A DNA stretch of 64,000 nucleotides from Brachionus koreanus (GCA_016987375.1 PJRA01000263.1:4194908-4258907), one strand, 5' to 3'; positions 38,315-51,109 are shown, numbered from the stretch's first letter. Made by a program: numbers and translations. The notes: generated by a model from the sequence alone, not told the origin.

Positions 38315-41300
38315 ATTTTTTAAAAATTCTGGATTTTTTTATAAATAAAATTTAAAAAGTACAATTTGACAGTGATCTACAAGTTGTGTATAAATAAGAA
38401 TGTTGGCTTTATGTTTCAGATAAAATTTCGATTTATTTATATCATGTAATATTTGATATATACATGAAAAATATTTGACTAGAATACCTGGAATAAAGAG
38501 TGCAAAGTCTAATGCCAATTCAATCACAAAATACGACTAGATAACGCTAGAAAGGTAAACTTTACTTAAGGCACACGTTTGACTTATAGGTTTTATTTAC
38601 TCAACAAACATAATCAATTATATCTAATCTTTTCGGATTAAATGCACCAAAGTCGTTTTAATTTTAACATTCGTCTGATTAGATAATAGTAATATTTATT
38701 TGATATAAATTTAAAAAATTGAGCTGTTTATTGGCAAAGATTAAATATAGCTTTTCTTGGATATGTATAAATTTATTCTTTATTTTAAAAATTCATATAA
38801 TTTAAATTTTTTTTTCTAAAATATATTTAATTTATCTCTTTTTATTTTAGGTTTTTAATTAAATTTAAAGCAGCAATTTAATTTTTTATTTAGTTAGATG
38901 AAAGTAATTTAAAAAAGTCATTTAGACAAATAAGTAAATTTTCATTATTTAACATTAGGGGAGCCGTAGTTCACTTTTTCATAACAGAAATCAGCATTAG
39001 AAAGTTGCTAAAATTTTATTTTGCCTAAGATCTAAAAAAAAATGGCAAAAATTCAGACAAAATTTAGTTCATATAAAAAAGGCGTTCATCAATTCATCGA
39101 ATTGTCACATTAAATTTGTTTTTTTTATCCATCCTCTTCAATCAGATTCTCATCTTCTATATCTTTTTCTTGATTTTCTTGATATTTTTACGATCTTCAG
39201 TAAACAAATGAACCAATCTTTAGACTTGGCTTACATGTTTAAAAACTCGACAGCTTTGAACCGATTGCGTCTTATATTTGGTCAGGCTCAATATATAATT
39301 TTAGAAGTATTAATAATATTGCTAATTATTTTTTAGACTTTTTTGCACTCAAAAAGTGTATTGGAGTTAATTGAATTATGAAAATTCTTTGAATTAGTTC
39401 ATAGGGTGCTTGATTGAATTTTACATAAAAAACTTAAAAAAATTGTTTAGAAAAAAAGGGACTTGTTCGTTGACTCTTATTTCGTACTCTAGTTTCGTAA
39501 AATTCATTTCTTAAAATTAAAGTTTAATTGCGTTCTACAAGTTATTTAGAATGAATAATATAAAATAAAAAAATATGCTATTAAAGTGTTTAGATACTCC
39601 AAAAATATATGAAAATTTTCAATTTATTAATTTTAAATAGATTTGATTATTAATTTCAAATTTAAATGATTATTACTTAAAAATATTTTTAAATTTGATA
39701 GCTTGATTTAACTTATACGATTAACTGGAAGGGAATTATTAAATTTATGATTTAAGTTTTATTTAATTTAAAAGAAATATTTTGTAAAATTAAGTAACAA
39801 AAATATTTTTTTCACAAAAAAAACTTTTTAATTTTAAAATTACAAAATTTAGACTAGTTTGCAGTAAAGAATTTTGAATATAATTAAGAATATTAAATTT
39901 GAATTTTGATTTAATTGTTTATTGACCCGAATTAATTTATTAAAAAGTATTTTTGTATACTATTGTATTGAAAACAGTTAAGCAATTAGCTGAATAAACT
40001 ATTTTTTAAAATTCAAAAATCTTTTGCCACAAAACACAGTCATTTTTAGGATATCTTTTCTAACTTACATTACTTAATCAATTTTCAACATTTAATAGGA
40101 AAATAAAAATATCAAAAATAAATTTTAAGGTAAATAAATTTCCAATAAATGATTAAGGAGTTATTCTTAATTATTAGATTTTAAATTTTACAAGTCGTTT
40201 AACTAAGTTTCAATCGTTATTTAAAATTAAATTATCTAAATTAACTTTGGCCAACAAACCTTCTTATGAATATAAAAATTCAAAAAGTATTCTCTTAAAA
40301 AACAAAAACAAATTATTTAGGATAAAATTAAATAACAAATATTTTATTTTAATTTTAGCTTTTAGTTTAAATTCTCTTACTTTATTATTCCACTTTGAAC
40401 ACAGTGTATCTAAAATTTAGTCTAGATTAATATGAGCAAAAAAAAATTTAAAATTGAAAAAATTTATCAATTAAAAATTTTCTCAAATTATTACAAAGGT
40501 AGATAATGAATTGAGTTTAATTCAAGCGATTACTATGTTTTTTCATCTAGAAATTTCGTTTTCAAATAATGAATTTACTTACTTTAAAATAATGAATTTT
40601 TGCTTATAAACTTTATACAAACTGTTCTTTGGTTTATCGATTAATAAAAATTAATTTTTTTTTAAAAATGTTTTTTTCAAAATTTATTTCAATTTTTGTT
40701 TTAAAAATAAAAACTGTTTTTTATAGCTTTAAATTTGAGCTCGTTCAAGTTAGTTTTAGATTGTATTTATCATTTCATTTGTTTTTTCCAGGTATTCTTT
40801 TATTTTATTTTTAAATTTAGGAATTATTAATAATAAAATATGCGCAATTTTATGAAGATTTTTGGGATTAAATATGCAAAAATTTTTTTGAATTTAAAAA
40901 ATTTTTCAATTTCAAGTATTTTCGAATAAAAAATAGTAGAAATAAAATGATTTAAAAGTAATTAGAGATTCTGTCTGGAGTATTTTATCAAATTAAGGTA
41001 AATATTTTTTAGTGATTTGTATGATCTGTGTTGAGCAGAGCTCAAATTTAATGTTTACAGCAAAAAATAAAAAAAGATTTGTCCATTCTGAAATATTTTA
41101 ATAACTGTTCTTTTAGAATTTTCAAACTCCATGACCGAAAACTGATTATACCCTAGTCTAGTGAATATCATTTTTCAACGCATCATTTTCCTTCCAATTG
41201 AATAGCTCTGACACGCGATTTGCCAAAAAAATCTTATTTGCTCTTATCTTTTTAACTTGGCTTAGTATTCAGTTTTAATTTTTTAAAAAATGTTAATTGA

Positions 41301-41516
41301 TGTAAGCTTTTAAAAAAAAAAGAAATTTTCAAAAGTTTAAATTTTTCCTTAGAATATCAAATTTCCTCAACATCTAATATACTTCTTAATGTCAGTGTCT
41401 AATGAAATATTACTGTTCTATAGCTTGATCAGTCTCTTAACATGACTTAATTACATAAGTTTCTTTATATATTTCTAATTAATTTCTTATTTAAGGTCGA
41501 AATTGTTTTATAGAAA

Positions 41517-41526
41517 CTTTTTTCAG
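41517..41526 (+). promoter_or_regulatory. Acceptor-like tract before oxidase ATG
   Basis: CTTTTTTCAG, a consensus polypyrimidine-AG 3' splice site, ends nine bases before the ATG at 41536. It is either the end of a 5' UTR intron or a spliced-leader acceptor. Confidence 0.4.
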
Positions 41527-41535
41527 TTAAAAATA

Positions 41536-43962
41536 ATGTTATTTATATTGGTCTTTATATTTTTGTTTTGTGTTAATATCTCACAAGTTGTTTGTTCACA
41601 TTATAAGAGTAAAAAACCATTCCATTTTAAGCTTTAAATAAAATTCTATATTTTTTAGGCTATAAGAATCATCCGTGCATTAGAACATGTAACGAACAAA
41701 CTAGTCCTATGATTTGTGAATACAAATGGACCATAGAATGGTATACAGTGTTGGGCAAGGCTTGTTTAGATTGCCCATTTAATATGACAAACTGTTTCAA
41801 TGAACACTGCATTACAGCAAATGGAGTATATCGACCAGTTATGGTTATCAACAGAATGCTTCCGGGACCGTCAATTGTAGTTTGTAAGGACGATCTTATC
41901 GATGTTGTTTTATTCAACTCGCTTCATTTGGCTGAAGGGACTAGTATTCATTGGCATGGAATTCATCAACGAGGTTCACAGTATATGGACGGCGTGAGCA
42001 TGATAACACAGTGTCCAATTAATTCTCATTCATTTTTTGAGTATAAATTTAGAGCAAGTGAATCCGGAACACATTTTTATCATGCTCATTCAGGTCTCCA
42101 AAGAGCAGATGGAGTGTTTGGTCATTTGATTGTTCGCGATTATGATAAAGACAATGTACATTTAGATAAATATGATTATGATTTGATAGATCATGTAATT
42201 AGTGTAAATGATTGGTTAAATGTGACCAGTATTGCTAAATTTTCAGGTCATCACCATAATGATGGCAACAACAAGCCTGATTCAATTTTAATTAATGGAA
42301 AAGGAGTCTTGAACAATGATGAGACTAGTTTCGAAATGCCAAGAGCAGAGTTTTTTGTCAAAAGTGGAAAAAGATACAGATTTAGGCTTATCAATGCCGG
42401 GATACTTTATTGTCCTATTGAATTTTCGATTGATAGTCACCGATTGATTGTGATTGCAAGTGATGGCAAACCTCTGGAGCCATACAATGTTGAATCTCTG
42501 ATTATATATGCTGGTAAAATTTATTTTTAAATATTATTTAATTTTTTAATTGTTTATATTTATTTAAATTGATGACTGGAAAAAAAATATTTTAATTTTT
42601 ATGCTGGTAGTTAAATTTATATTTTTAGAAAGTTTATTTAAAATTCTATTAGATTACTAGTCAATTAAATTTAGATTTTTAAATTTGGAAATCTAGGAGC
42701 TTAATTTTTAGTGCAAATTGAACTTTAGATTAGAAATTTTATTGATTAATTTTTAATAAAAAAAGCTATTTTCAAGGTGAAAGATATGACTTTATTTTAC
42801 ACGCTAATCAAATACCCGAAAATTACTTGGTAAAAGCTAAAGGCTGGGCTGATTGTAGAAATAACCAAGTATATCAAACTGCGTTTCTAAAATACGAAAC
42901 AAATCCTAATATAAAATCAAAGCCAGACTTAACCAACTTGAATTATGCTAGTGCAAGCAGAGAAGGGCTAGTAATTAAAATTTATTCAATACTTAATGTC
43001 AGTCATTTTTATTGTTTTAGCAATTGAACCCATGGAATAGGTACATTAATCAAACAAATCGCATGAAATACACACAAATAAATGAGCTAAAATCATTCAA
43101 GGAAAAAGAAATTGACGCGTTGTATGAAAAGATTTTTAATAAAAGTAAAACTGTAAAAAAATTTTATTTGGCCATGGAATTCAATAAAATAAACAATCCG
43201 GAGTTTTATGACGAAAAATTATACTCTCTTGGTATGATCGAAGCTTTAAATCGACTACCTTTGTATACTCCTCAGATTAATAATATTTCCATGAAAATGC
43301 CATCAGTACCTGTTCTTTATGAATGGAACTCAATTGCTAAAGTAAAATTAGAACTAAAAGCTTTGTAAAAATATTGATAATAAACATTCTAGTCAGAAAT
43401 TTGTAATCACATCAATCGAAACCAGTCTTGTTCAGTGAATCAGAAGTATTGTTCGTGTATTTATACGTTGGAATTCAATATTGGTGATGTTGTTGAATTT
43501 GTTATAGTCGATGAGGGATTTACATTTCAGTCAAATCATCCGATGCATCTTCACGGAATGTCTTTTGCAGTCTTGGATATAAAAAAGTTAAATACTTCAA
43601 TTAAAGTTGATGATGTTAAAAGAATGGACGAGAATGGAGATATAAAACGAAACTTTAATAGACCTCCGGTGAAAGATACAATTACGGTTCCAGTTGGAGG
43701 CTATACGGTGATTAGATTTCTAGCCGACAATCCTGGAACTTGGATTTATCATTGTCACTTGGATTTTCATTCAGAAGTCGGTATGGGTATGCTAATTAAA
43801 ATTGGAAATATAACTGACTTACCAAAAGAACCGATTAATTGGCCAAAGTGTGGAAATTATTTTTTCAAAGAGCATTCTAAGTCAATGTCTTTAATAAATA
43901 ATTCAAATATATTCAAAATTTCCAAAACTTTGTTTGTTTTAATGATTTATATTTTATATTAA
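41536..43962 (+). CDS. Laccase-like multicopper oxidase, possibly membrane-anchored
   Basis: Predicted 670-residue secreted oxidase. Exons 41536-41608, 41659-42513, 42777-42970, 43021-43341, 43393-43962, all in phase. It has a signal peptide (about 1-20) and the Cys-rich segment with MICEYKWTIEWY and CLDCPFN known from animal laccases. NRMLPGPSI opens the first cupredoxin domain. All four copper-binding motifs are present: HWHG (about 121-124), HFYHAHSG (about 163), HPMHLHG (about 530) and HCHLDFHSEVGMGM (about 601), which supplies the type 1 Cys, two His and axial Met. Such enzymes oxidise phenols or metals while reducing oxygen to water; insect laccase-2 tans cuticle. The last roughly 20 residues (after NNSN) are hydrophobic and run to the stop, suggesting a GPI signal or C-terminal anchor. 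The substrate cannot be told from sequence. Confidence 0.92.
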
Positions 43963-44443
43963 TTTTATTGAATAGTTGCAAAACTTATTTTTTCATTTTA
44001 TTTTTTTTATTTGTTTAATGAGCTACTAAAATTACATATATTAAATAAATACTTTAAGTTTTCATATCTAAAAAGAGAATTATATAATAAATTTATTAGA
44101 TAAAATAAATGTTCGACTAATTTCTAAATTTCTACTCAGTCAAATTCTCATTATCAACAAGAAGAATTTATTAATTTAACAAAATATTTATTAGAACAAT
44201 CTTTTATTTTATTTGAAATTCATATAAGGATATTCTAATCAATTTTTATTGTTATTATTATTTTATTCAAATAAGCGCCATATTCTGGCGATGTTCAAAA
44301 ATTTATTAATTCTCAATTTCGGATATTTTCCCTGCACATTTCCTAATAATCATAACCAATTTTATTCAATATATGCAAGTCAATGATGCAATATTTTTCG
44401 TTCCTAACACACTATTGCAAATCCTAGTGAAAATCTTGCACTA
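43963..44443. other. Spacer between oxidase and Tc1 element
   Basis: A+T-rich spacer with AATAAA at 44044-44049, a likely end for the oxidase transcript. The left TA of the transposon target site is at 44442-44443. Confidence 0.4.
44044..44049 (+). terminator. Possible polyadenylation signal of the oxidase
   Basis: AATAAA about 82 bases after the stop codon; position fits. Confidence 0.4.
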
Positions 44444-44543
44444 ACGGGTGATGCATAAGTAAATGAACAAAAATTAAAAGCGAATATCTCAAAAAATAAA
44501 AATGATATTAAGTTCTGGTTTTTTTTTCTGATGCAAAGAATTT

Positions 44544-44561
44544 NNNNNNNNNNNNNNNNNN
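44544..44561. other. Assembly gap (18 N)
   Basis: Short run of N inside the transposon, just past the catalytic Glu region of the broken transposase. The size may be nominal. Confidence 0.98.
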
Positions 44562-44961
44562 AACCTCCCTCGTATACTTTTTCACTCAAACAACCCCAAA
44601 AATTTTCGATTGGGCGCGCTTGAGAGACATTTGGCGGGTTGATATCTTTGGTCACATAATTTACATTTTCGTTCATCCATGTTGTGCATACCATAGAATA
44701 GTGAGCAGACGCTAAGTCAGGCCAAAAAAAGTAGTCAAGGTCTTCATGATACTCATGTATAAATGGGAGCATTTATTTTATAGTTATATTTTGGTGTTTT
44801 TTCACGTTTACGATATGAAATATCCATTTTTGTTAACTGCCGGCCAACTTTTGTCAGGTGGACATTAAACTTTCTTGCTAGACGCCTTTGACTCACTCCA
44901 GTTCGGTTATTGGTCTGACTGTTTTTCGAAAAGCCTCTCGTTCAGACACAGAAAGTCCCAT
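44562..44961 (-). pseudogene. Broken Tc1/mariner transposase
   Basis: Remnant of a DDE transposase. An ATG at 44959-44961 opens a short frame that stops after about 22 residues. A shifted frame then encodes a helix-turn-helix segment (SQRRLARKFNV) and SYRKREKTPKY. After another frame break comes the C-terminal catalytic part, with FFWPDLASAHYS (second Asp) and ARPIENFWG (Glu). There are 36 residues between that Asp and the Glu. The middle of the protein with the first catalytic Asp is deleted, so the copy is dead. It is unrelated to the flanking genes. Confidence 0.85.
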
Positions 44962-45095
44962 TTTAAAAATTTTTTTTTGCAATATTATAGCTAATTTTTA
45001 GTAGTTTATAAATAAATATATATATGATCCCCTGATCATTTGCATGAACGGGCAAGTTAACTTAACTTTTGTCCATTTACTTATTCATCACCCGT

Positions 45096-45707
45096 TACGA
45101 CTTTCCAGACCATATTTAGTCACTCTTAAAGAACTATGTATTGCATGAGAGGCTAGAGAAAAACAAATTGACGAAAGAAAACAAAGAAGAAGAGCTAGAA
45201 ACACAAAACATTCTGAGAATTAAGAACCAAAGCGTCAGCACAAGCAGTTAAGCTATCAGCCCAGGCAAATCCGTTCCTACCGTTTTTTTTCTTCATATTC
45301 ATTTGATCATTTAATTCAATTAAAAGTAATTCACAGACAAAGTGCTGTAAAAAACGGTTTATGTGATCAATTTTGCCATTTATATTCATTATATTTTTTC
45401 TATAAACTAACTAAAATACGACAAGTTAAACTTGCGAAAATTACTTACTAGGATGACTTTTATGAAAGCTAGATCCACCGAAATCCAGTTTCAAATAACA
45501 GTAAAAGTAAAAGATTTTTAATAAACATAATGACAACAGTTTGTTATTTTTATTTAGAAAAAAAAACAAAAATAACATATTTTTTTATTAAACAAAAACG
45601 GATAATAATTATAACTAATATTAATTATTTAAAATAAAATTAAAGTTTTGAACTAAAATATTTTGAATGTTAATTTTTTGAATAAATTTGTAATCTAATT
45701 TCCTCAC
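45096..45707. other. Spacer between Tc1 element and LACTB2
   Basis: A+T-rich. One 64-codon open frame on the - strand (45195-45389) has no recognisable motif and no supporting splice sites, and is not called. It contains the 3' end of the LACTB2 transcript. Confidence 0.4.
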
Positions 45708-47173
45708 TTACTTTTTATTTTTTAATGTCCATTTATCAGAATCAACATTTTCTTAAAGACAAAATTCAAAATAAAATTAATATAATTTATTATTACTAGC
45801 TTACCAACGAGACCCTGTTTTTTTAAAGCGATTAAATGATTGCTTACATTTTCACAGGCAGCTGGTATGAGATTTTCATTTAGTCCCTAAGAAAATTTTC
45901 ATGAAAATGAAATTTAAGAAATTTTTTAAAAAGTAAAGCTTACCACATAAACAATTTTTACTATATTTAGTTTATCTAGAGCTTCTTTGCAGTCTCTAAG
46001 AGCTGCCAATATCTGTTCATTTCTTTTAATTCGATGAGCTATAAAGTACTCAATTCTGTCCACGCCATCTTTTACTACCGGACCATGTCCAGGATAAATT
46101 ATATCTGGCTTTAAATCTAATATTTTCTTCAGAGAATTCATATAAGAAAACAAGTCTTCAAAAACTGCAGTAGTTTCACCCAATATGCAATCACCTTTTC
46201 AAAAAATTAATAAAAATTAATCTTATTAATTTTTATTTTTTTGTAGAAAAAAAAATCACCAGAAAAGAGTGCATTTTCTTCTTTTAAATAAAAGGATAAA
46301 TGATCAGTGGTATGTCCAGGCGTATATATAGCTTGAACAGTGGCTCCTTCTGTTTCAATTGTATCACCATCTTTTATATAATTATAGTTTGTCTCGATAT
46401 CATGCTCGGGCCGTGTATCTAGTTTATGCTTGCTTACTCTAATAGATCCGTTTGTAATTGATTTGAATATTGGCTGGACACCTTCCGAATGATCAGGATG
46501 CCAATGAGTAATCAAAATTTCCTGAAGGCTTAAATCTCTCTGTTTCAATTCATTTCCTAATACTTTGATGTATTCATCAACGTTTTCCATGCCTGCTGAG
46601 TCAATTAATATCCGTCTAATTAAAAATTAAGAGTTAGGAGAAAAATAATTAAGAGCTAATAAGGGAAATTTCTTTAATTTATCCGAACCTTTGTTCAACC
46701 ATTATTCTAAAGTATTAAAAATGCTTTAATTGGTTTATTAATAATCTTGAGAGTTGTCAAATACACACAAAATTTAGAGCTTCTTATAATTATTTTTCTA
46801 GGATTTAATTTAATATCCATTTCTACTGATCAAATTGTTTTTACGAGGAAAAAAATTTACCTAATAATTAATTTTTTAAACAATTAAATTGTTTAAAAAT
46901 AACATGAATTAAATCGAGCTTTAAAATTTTAGATCGCAATCAATTAGTATGTATATTTTTAGAATTTCTTAAGTAGATATGTTTTAACAAATTTGAATAT
47001 TTAGATGAAAAATGACATAATTTTAAAACAAAAAATCCAAATTACTTTTTTCCATTTCCTATTAAATAAGTATTTGTTCCTTGGAGAGTTTTAACTCCTG
47101 GATTACAACCAAGGATACGAATAACCCTAGAAGATATTTGTTCAACAAGTGGTAAAAATGTCAGCTTACTCAT
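45708..47173 (-). CDS. LACTB2: Metallo-beta-lactamase-like endoribonuclease LACTB2
   Basis: Predicted 286-residue protein, against 288 in human. LACTB2 is a mitochondrial metallo-beta-lactamase-fold endoribonuclease acting on single-stranded RNA. Exons in order: 47046-47173, 46260-46615, 45944-46194, 45805-45886, 45708-45751, all in phase. The first intron is 430 bp and the others 53-65 bp. The N-terminal block has [11 protein letters not shown] and [10 protein letters not shown], then RILIDSA. The metal-binding motif [10 protein letters not shown] lies near residue 80, followed by TPGHTTDH, the conserved SGD (split by an intron) and YPGHGPVV, which supply the remaining His/Asp ligands. The C-terminal helical winged region ends [19 protein letters not shown] acceptor-like site ends two bases before the ATG at 47173, and the frame upstream has no better start. 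Confidence 0.93.
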
Positions 47174-47479
47174 ATCTAAAATTTTATTCAATTTTTTGTT
47201 ATTTTTAATTTTATTAATATTCCAATTTTTTAGAACCGGAAACAATTGAATGCAATAGATATTTGTTTATAATTTTAGAATTATTTTATTTTAAATCACA
47301 AATACAATTAGATTTAAAAAATTTAAAGAGAAGAAAAATAAGGCCAAAAGTCGATTATTTATCAAAATAATTAGCGCTTTGAGTTGTTAAGTTTTTATTT
47401 TTCGAAAAAATATGAACAAAATTAAAATAACTTATTTTAAAGTGGAATCTTGCTCCATCATTATTGATCATAGTTCAGA
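47174..47479. other. Short spacer PSMC6 to LACTB2
   Basis: The two genes lie in tandem on the - strand, PSMC6 upstream, with 306 bases between stop and next ATG. The spacer is A+T-rich with no ORF. The gap is larger than expected for an operon spacer but small enough that cotranscription is possible. Confidence 0.4.
47176..47190 (-). promoter_or_regulatory. Acceptor-like tract before LACTB2 ATG
   Basis: On the - strand, AAAATTTTAG ends two bases before the start codon. Candidate trans-splice site or end of a 5' UTR intron. Confidence 0.4.
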
Positions 47480-48682
47480 TTAGATTGGCTTATAATCGAG
47501 CTTGCTTTCCAGTTTTTTGCTTTCTGCAACTTTACGTACTGCTTTCATAAAATCTTCATCAATTACATAATCCCTTTCGGCACGAATGGCAAACATGCCA
47601 GCTTCGGTGCACACATTTCTTAAATCGGCTCCATTAAATCCATCTGAAAGCTTAACTACAGCTTCAAAATCAATATCCCCTCGTTTGGCAATGTTAGCAG
47701 CATGAATTTTTAAAATGTCTAAGCGGCCTTGTTCGTTCGGTAGTGATATCTCGATTTTTCTGTCCAATCTGCCTGGACGCAACAATGCGGGATCCAAAGT
47801 ATCCGGTCGATTTGTGGCCATGATTATTTTAACCTTGCCGAGAGTATCAAAGCCGTCCATTTGATTTAGCAATTCCATTAGAGTACGCTGAATTTCTCGA
47901 TCGGCCGAAGTACCCTCCGAGAAACGTCTACCACCAATAGCATCGATTTCATCCATGAAAATTATACACGGCTCATGATCTTTCGCATAAGCGAACATTT
48001 CTCTAATCATCCTAGCTGATTCACCAATATATTTATCAACAATTGCGCTCGAGACTACTTTCAAAAAGCTGCAGTCCAATTGACTAGCTACAGCTCTTGC
48101 CAGTAGAGTTTTTCCTGTACCAGGTGGACCGTACAACAAACAACCTTTTGGTGGTTTAATGCCTACTCTAATAAAGAGTTCAGGATTGAGTAATGGCAAT
48201 TCAACAACCTCTCTCAATTCTCTTATTTGCTCTTGCAAACCACCAATTTCTGCATAAGAAACATTACCAGGATCTTCGTGTGACATATTGTAGACTAAAG
48301 GATCAACCTCACGAGGTAAATATCTCATTATTGTTAAAGTAGTCATGTCCAATGCAACACGAGTACCAGCTTTGAGTTGATTTTTGTCCAACTGACGTCG
48401 ACAACCCACGACATAGCGTGGACCGTTGGTAGCTTTGACTATGAATTTATCTTCAGTCAATTGTTTAAGAACTTCGCCAACTATTTGGCCAACACTTTGC
48501 AAAGCCTTTAAATCGTTTTCAGACTTGTCAAATTCTTTAGTTAAAGTTTTGGATTCTTCACTCATTTGTTTTAATTTAGCTGATAATTCCTTATGTTCTT
48601 TTAATTTTCGTCTATAGTCATCCAAAGTTTTTTCTCTTGGATTTGCTGCTTGTGGTGCTGATATTGTAGTAGAACCTCTCAT
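47480..48682 (-). CDS. PSMC6: 26S proteasome regulatory ATPase Rpt4 / PSMC6
   Basis: Intronless 400-residue AAA ATPase, one of the six that form the base ring of the 19S regulatory particle and unfold ubiquitinated substrates into the 20S core. The N-terminal coiled coil (about 18-62) and OB-fold region (about 65-130, VGCRRQL) come first. The AAA domain follows: Walker A GPPGTGKT (about 183-190), Walker [15 protein letters not shown] (about 236-249), a sensor [20 protein letters not shown] with the arginine fingers, and the small helical domain with [15 protein letters not shown]. The protein ends LDYKPI, as expected for Rpt4. It is slightly longer than human PSMC6 (389) at the N-terminus. 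The start at 48682 is the first in-frame ATG, and an AG lies nine bases upstream. Confidence 0.97.
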   Translation of the reverse strand: MRGSTTISAPQAANPREKTLDDYRRKLKEHKELSAKLKQMSEESKTLTKEFDKSENDLKALQSVGQIVGEVLKQLTEDKFIVKATNGPRYVVGCRRQLDKNQLKAGTRVALDMTTLTIMRYLPREVDPLVYNMSHEDPGNVSYAEIGGLQEQIRELREVVELPLLNPELFIRVGIKPPKGCLLYGPPGTGKTLLARAVASQLDCSFLKVVSSAIVDKYIGESARMIREMFAYAKDHEPCIIFMDEIDAIGGRRFSEGTSADREIQRTLMELLNQMDGFDTLGKVKIIMATNRPDTLDPALLRPGRLDRKIEISLPNEQGRLDILKIHAANIAKRGDIDFEAVVKLSDGFNGADLRNVCTEAGMFAIRAERDYVIDEDFMKAVRKVAESKKLESKLDYKPI

Positions 48683-49853
48683 ATTTATTATCTTTTAAAT
48701 TAAAAAATATAAAAAAAATTAGATCTATTTAAATAGAATTTATTTCTAATCGAAGCTCAAGACACTTATTTTGAATTTAGAAAAAATGTAAAATTATCAA
48801 AAAGAGCAAGAGCTGTATATGAATGGGAAACAAGCTCAAATTTTGGAACTATTGTGTTATTCTTAAGAATCGAAAAAAAGCACTAGACTAAGTAAAAATT
48901 ATTTGCATAAGTCAAGATTCGTATTCTAGTTTGAAAATTTCAAATTTGACTAATCATATATAATTGTGTGCATTTTTTTTTTAATATTTTCCATTCATGT
49001 AGCAAATATTAAGACAAATTTTAAGAGAAAACTTTAAAACAATATTTTTAAATTTATGAAATTAATTATTAATGAAATTATTATTTTATTTTTCTCATCC
49101 AATCTCTAAAAATAAAATCAAAATAATTTTTTTTAATTTAAATGATTATTTATTATAAAATAGTTAGCAAAAATTAATAAAAAACATCATTAAAACAGAA
49201 AACTAAAAAAAAAAAAGATTAATTACAATTTAGTTATTTTATTTTTAATTAATATTGTCAAAAATTTTTTAATATTACTATGATTATTAATTGTAAGGCT
49301 AACGCGTTTAGTTTGATAACATTCAAATTCTATTCAAACTATTAGAAGAGTTTTTAATTATTTATTTTTGAAGCTTTATCTATTATTCGGCATTGTATTC
49401 GCACCAACGACATCCTTCTTCATTATCTTAAATTAGTTAACCATAATGACCATAACCATTGAGCTGCTTAAATATTTAAATTAAATCATATTTATATAAC
49501 AATAAATTGGTTCTGAAAATTCAACATGGTATCACAATTTAACATTCAAAAATGCATCAACAGTCAAACCATCTGCCAAGATACATTAAAATTTAGGTCT
49601 TTTAAGTTTTATAAGAATATTTTTGATAATGCAACATCTTAAAATAAGGTTGGGTATCTATGATTTTTTTTAATAAACTAATTTTTTTAAAGCTGCTTAC
49701 AAGAAATTTTGAATTAAATTATCCTTTACATTGACGATTTATCAATTGAACTTTACTGAATTTGTACAATATTTTTTTAAGGCACAGTCCTTATTTTTTG
49801 GTTGAGTAAAATCTTCATTCAAATTTTGTCCAACATATCATATTTTAAACAGA

Positions 49854-49883
49854 TTAACTTTTTAATCAAATATCTAAGCATAT
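49854..49883 (+). repeat. 30-bp direct repeat, copy 1
   Basis: Starts TTAACTTTTTAATCAAATAT and is identical over 30 bases to 51110-51139. Flanks differ. Nature unknown. Confidence 0.9.
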
Positions 49884-51109
49884 TGAAGTCGTTTTAGTGA
49901 TTCTTTTACTTTTACATACAATAGCTAGATATCACATAATATACACCAATCAATCATAGAAAATTAATTTGATGACGTTGGAAAATAAATTTCTTGAAAT
50001 AGCCTAAGAGCTTATTTTGAAATAAGGATCAATATTTTATTTTAAACAGAATTCAAAATTCACACACGGCACATTAAGGGCTGATTAAGAATTCTGTGAA
50101 AAAAAAATCTAAGAATATGCAATTTTTCCAGCAATTGACTGGATTTGGATCGACAGATGAATATACTCAAAAAGAAAAAGGAGAAAATATATTGAAGAAT
50201 GAAAAGAATTTGAATGATGATTAATGAAACGCCACTTAATGTAAAGATGGCTCTGGATTCTAAATCTTAACACGGACTAATTATGATTTTTTTTAAACGT
50301 TATCAATTGATTATAAATTATGTAAGAACAGCTACAAAAGCGAGCTCCGAAGGTATCCTGATGTAGCTTTACCACTATTTTTATTATAATTAAATCATTC
50401 TTAGTTTTAATACTTTTAATACTTTGGTTATGAGATTTTTGTTGGTCACAAGAAAACTTTGTTTTGTCGAGTTCACATTTAAGCTTAACCACAACCTGAA
50501 AATAAATAAATGCGGAAAAAAGTTTGTTTTTTTTAGTTAAGGTCTACAGATTTTTAATTTTGATTCTGAATTTGATTTAACAATAAAAATAATTGTATCA
50601 GTGAAGAAACGGCTAACTACTTATTAAACTATTTTAATAAGCTTACTAAACCAGCTAGCAGTGAGTTGTACATATTTAATTTGATAAATTTATCAAAAAT
50701 ACTATTAGAAAGGCAAAAGCATAGTAAATTTTTTGATAAATTATTTAATATTTGATGTACTGAAATTAATATGATATATATTATAAGTTTAAACAAATTA
50801 TCTTTTTAAATTTTTTCAACAAAAAATTAATTTAAAGATTAAGATATTCTTTTAAATGTATTAGTTTATTTTCTTTAATAAATAAAAGTAACAGCATTAA
50901 TTAAAAATCCAATTTATTTCATAGCATGAAATTTTTTCTCAAAAAGACATGTTAAAAAGTCAGATTTAAAGTCGTTTTAGAGTAATCTGAATATATTTTA
51001 GAATAATATTTTTAATTCTAACCTACAAACAATTCAGGTATGATACATTATTTGAAAACAGAATGCTGAAAAAAATGTTGGAGAAAACTTGATCTATCAG
51101 TGTGTATTT

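Larger units (their letters stand above)
38106..41535. other. Intergenic region, receptor to multicopper oxidase
   Basis: About 3.4 kb of A+T-rich sequence with no convincing ORF. AATAAA at 38309-38314 may end the receptor transcript. The last part must contain the oxidase promoter; no element could be assigned. Confidence 0.45.
44444..45095 (-). mobile_element. Deleted Tc1/mariner-type transposon
   Basis: A 652-bp element bounded by 34-bp terminal inverted repeats with three mismatches. The left end starts ACGGGTGATGCATAAGTAAA and the right end, read inward, starts ACGGGTGATGAATAAGTAAA. The TA target duplication is at 44442-44443 and 45096-45097. Full-length members are usually about 1.2-1.6 kb, so roughly half is missing. 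It includes an 18-base assembly gap and a broken transposase on the - strand. Confidence 0.9.

Noticed and set aside
45195..45389. 64-codon - strand frame next to the Tc1 element
   Set aside because: Somewhat more balanced composition, but no homology recognised and no exon signals; left uncalled.
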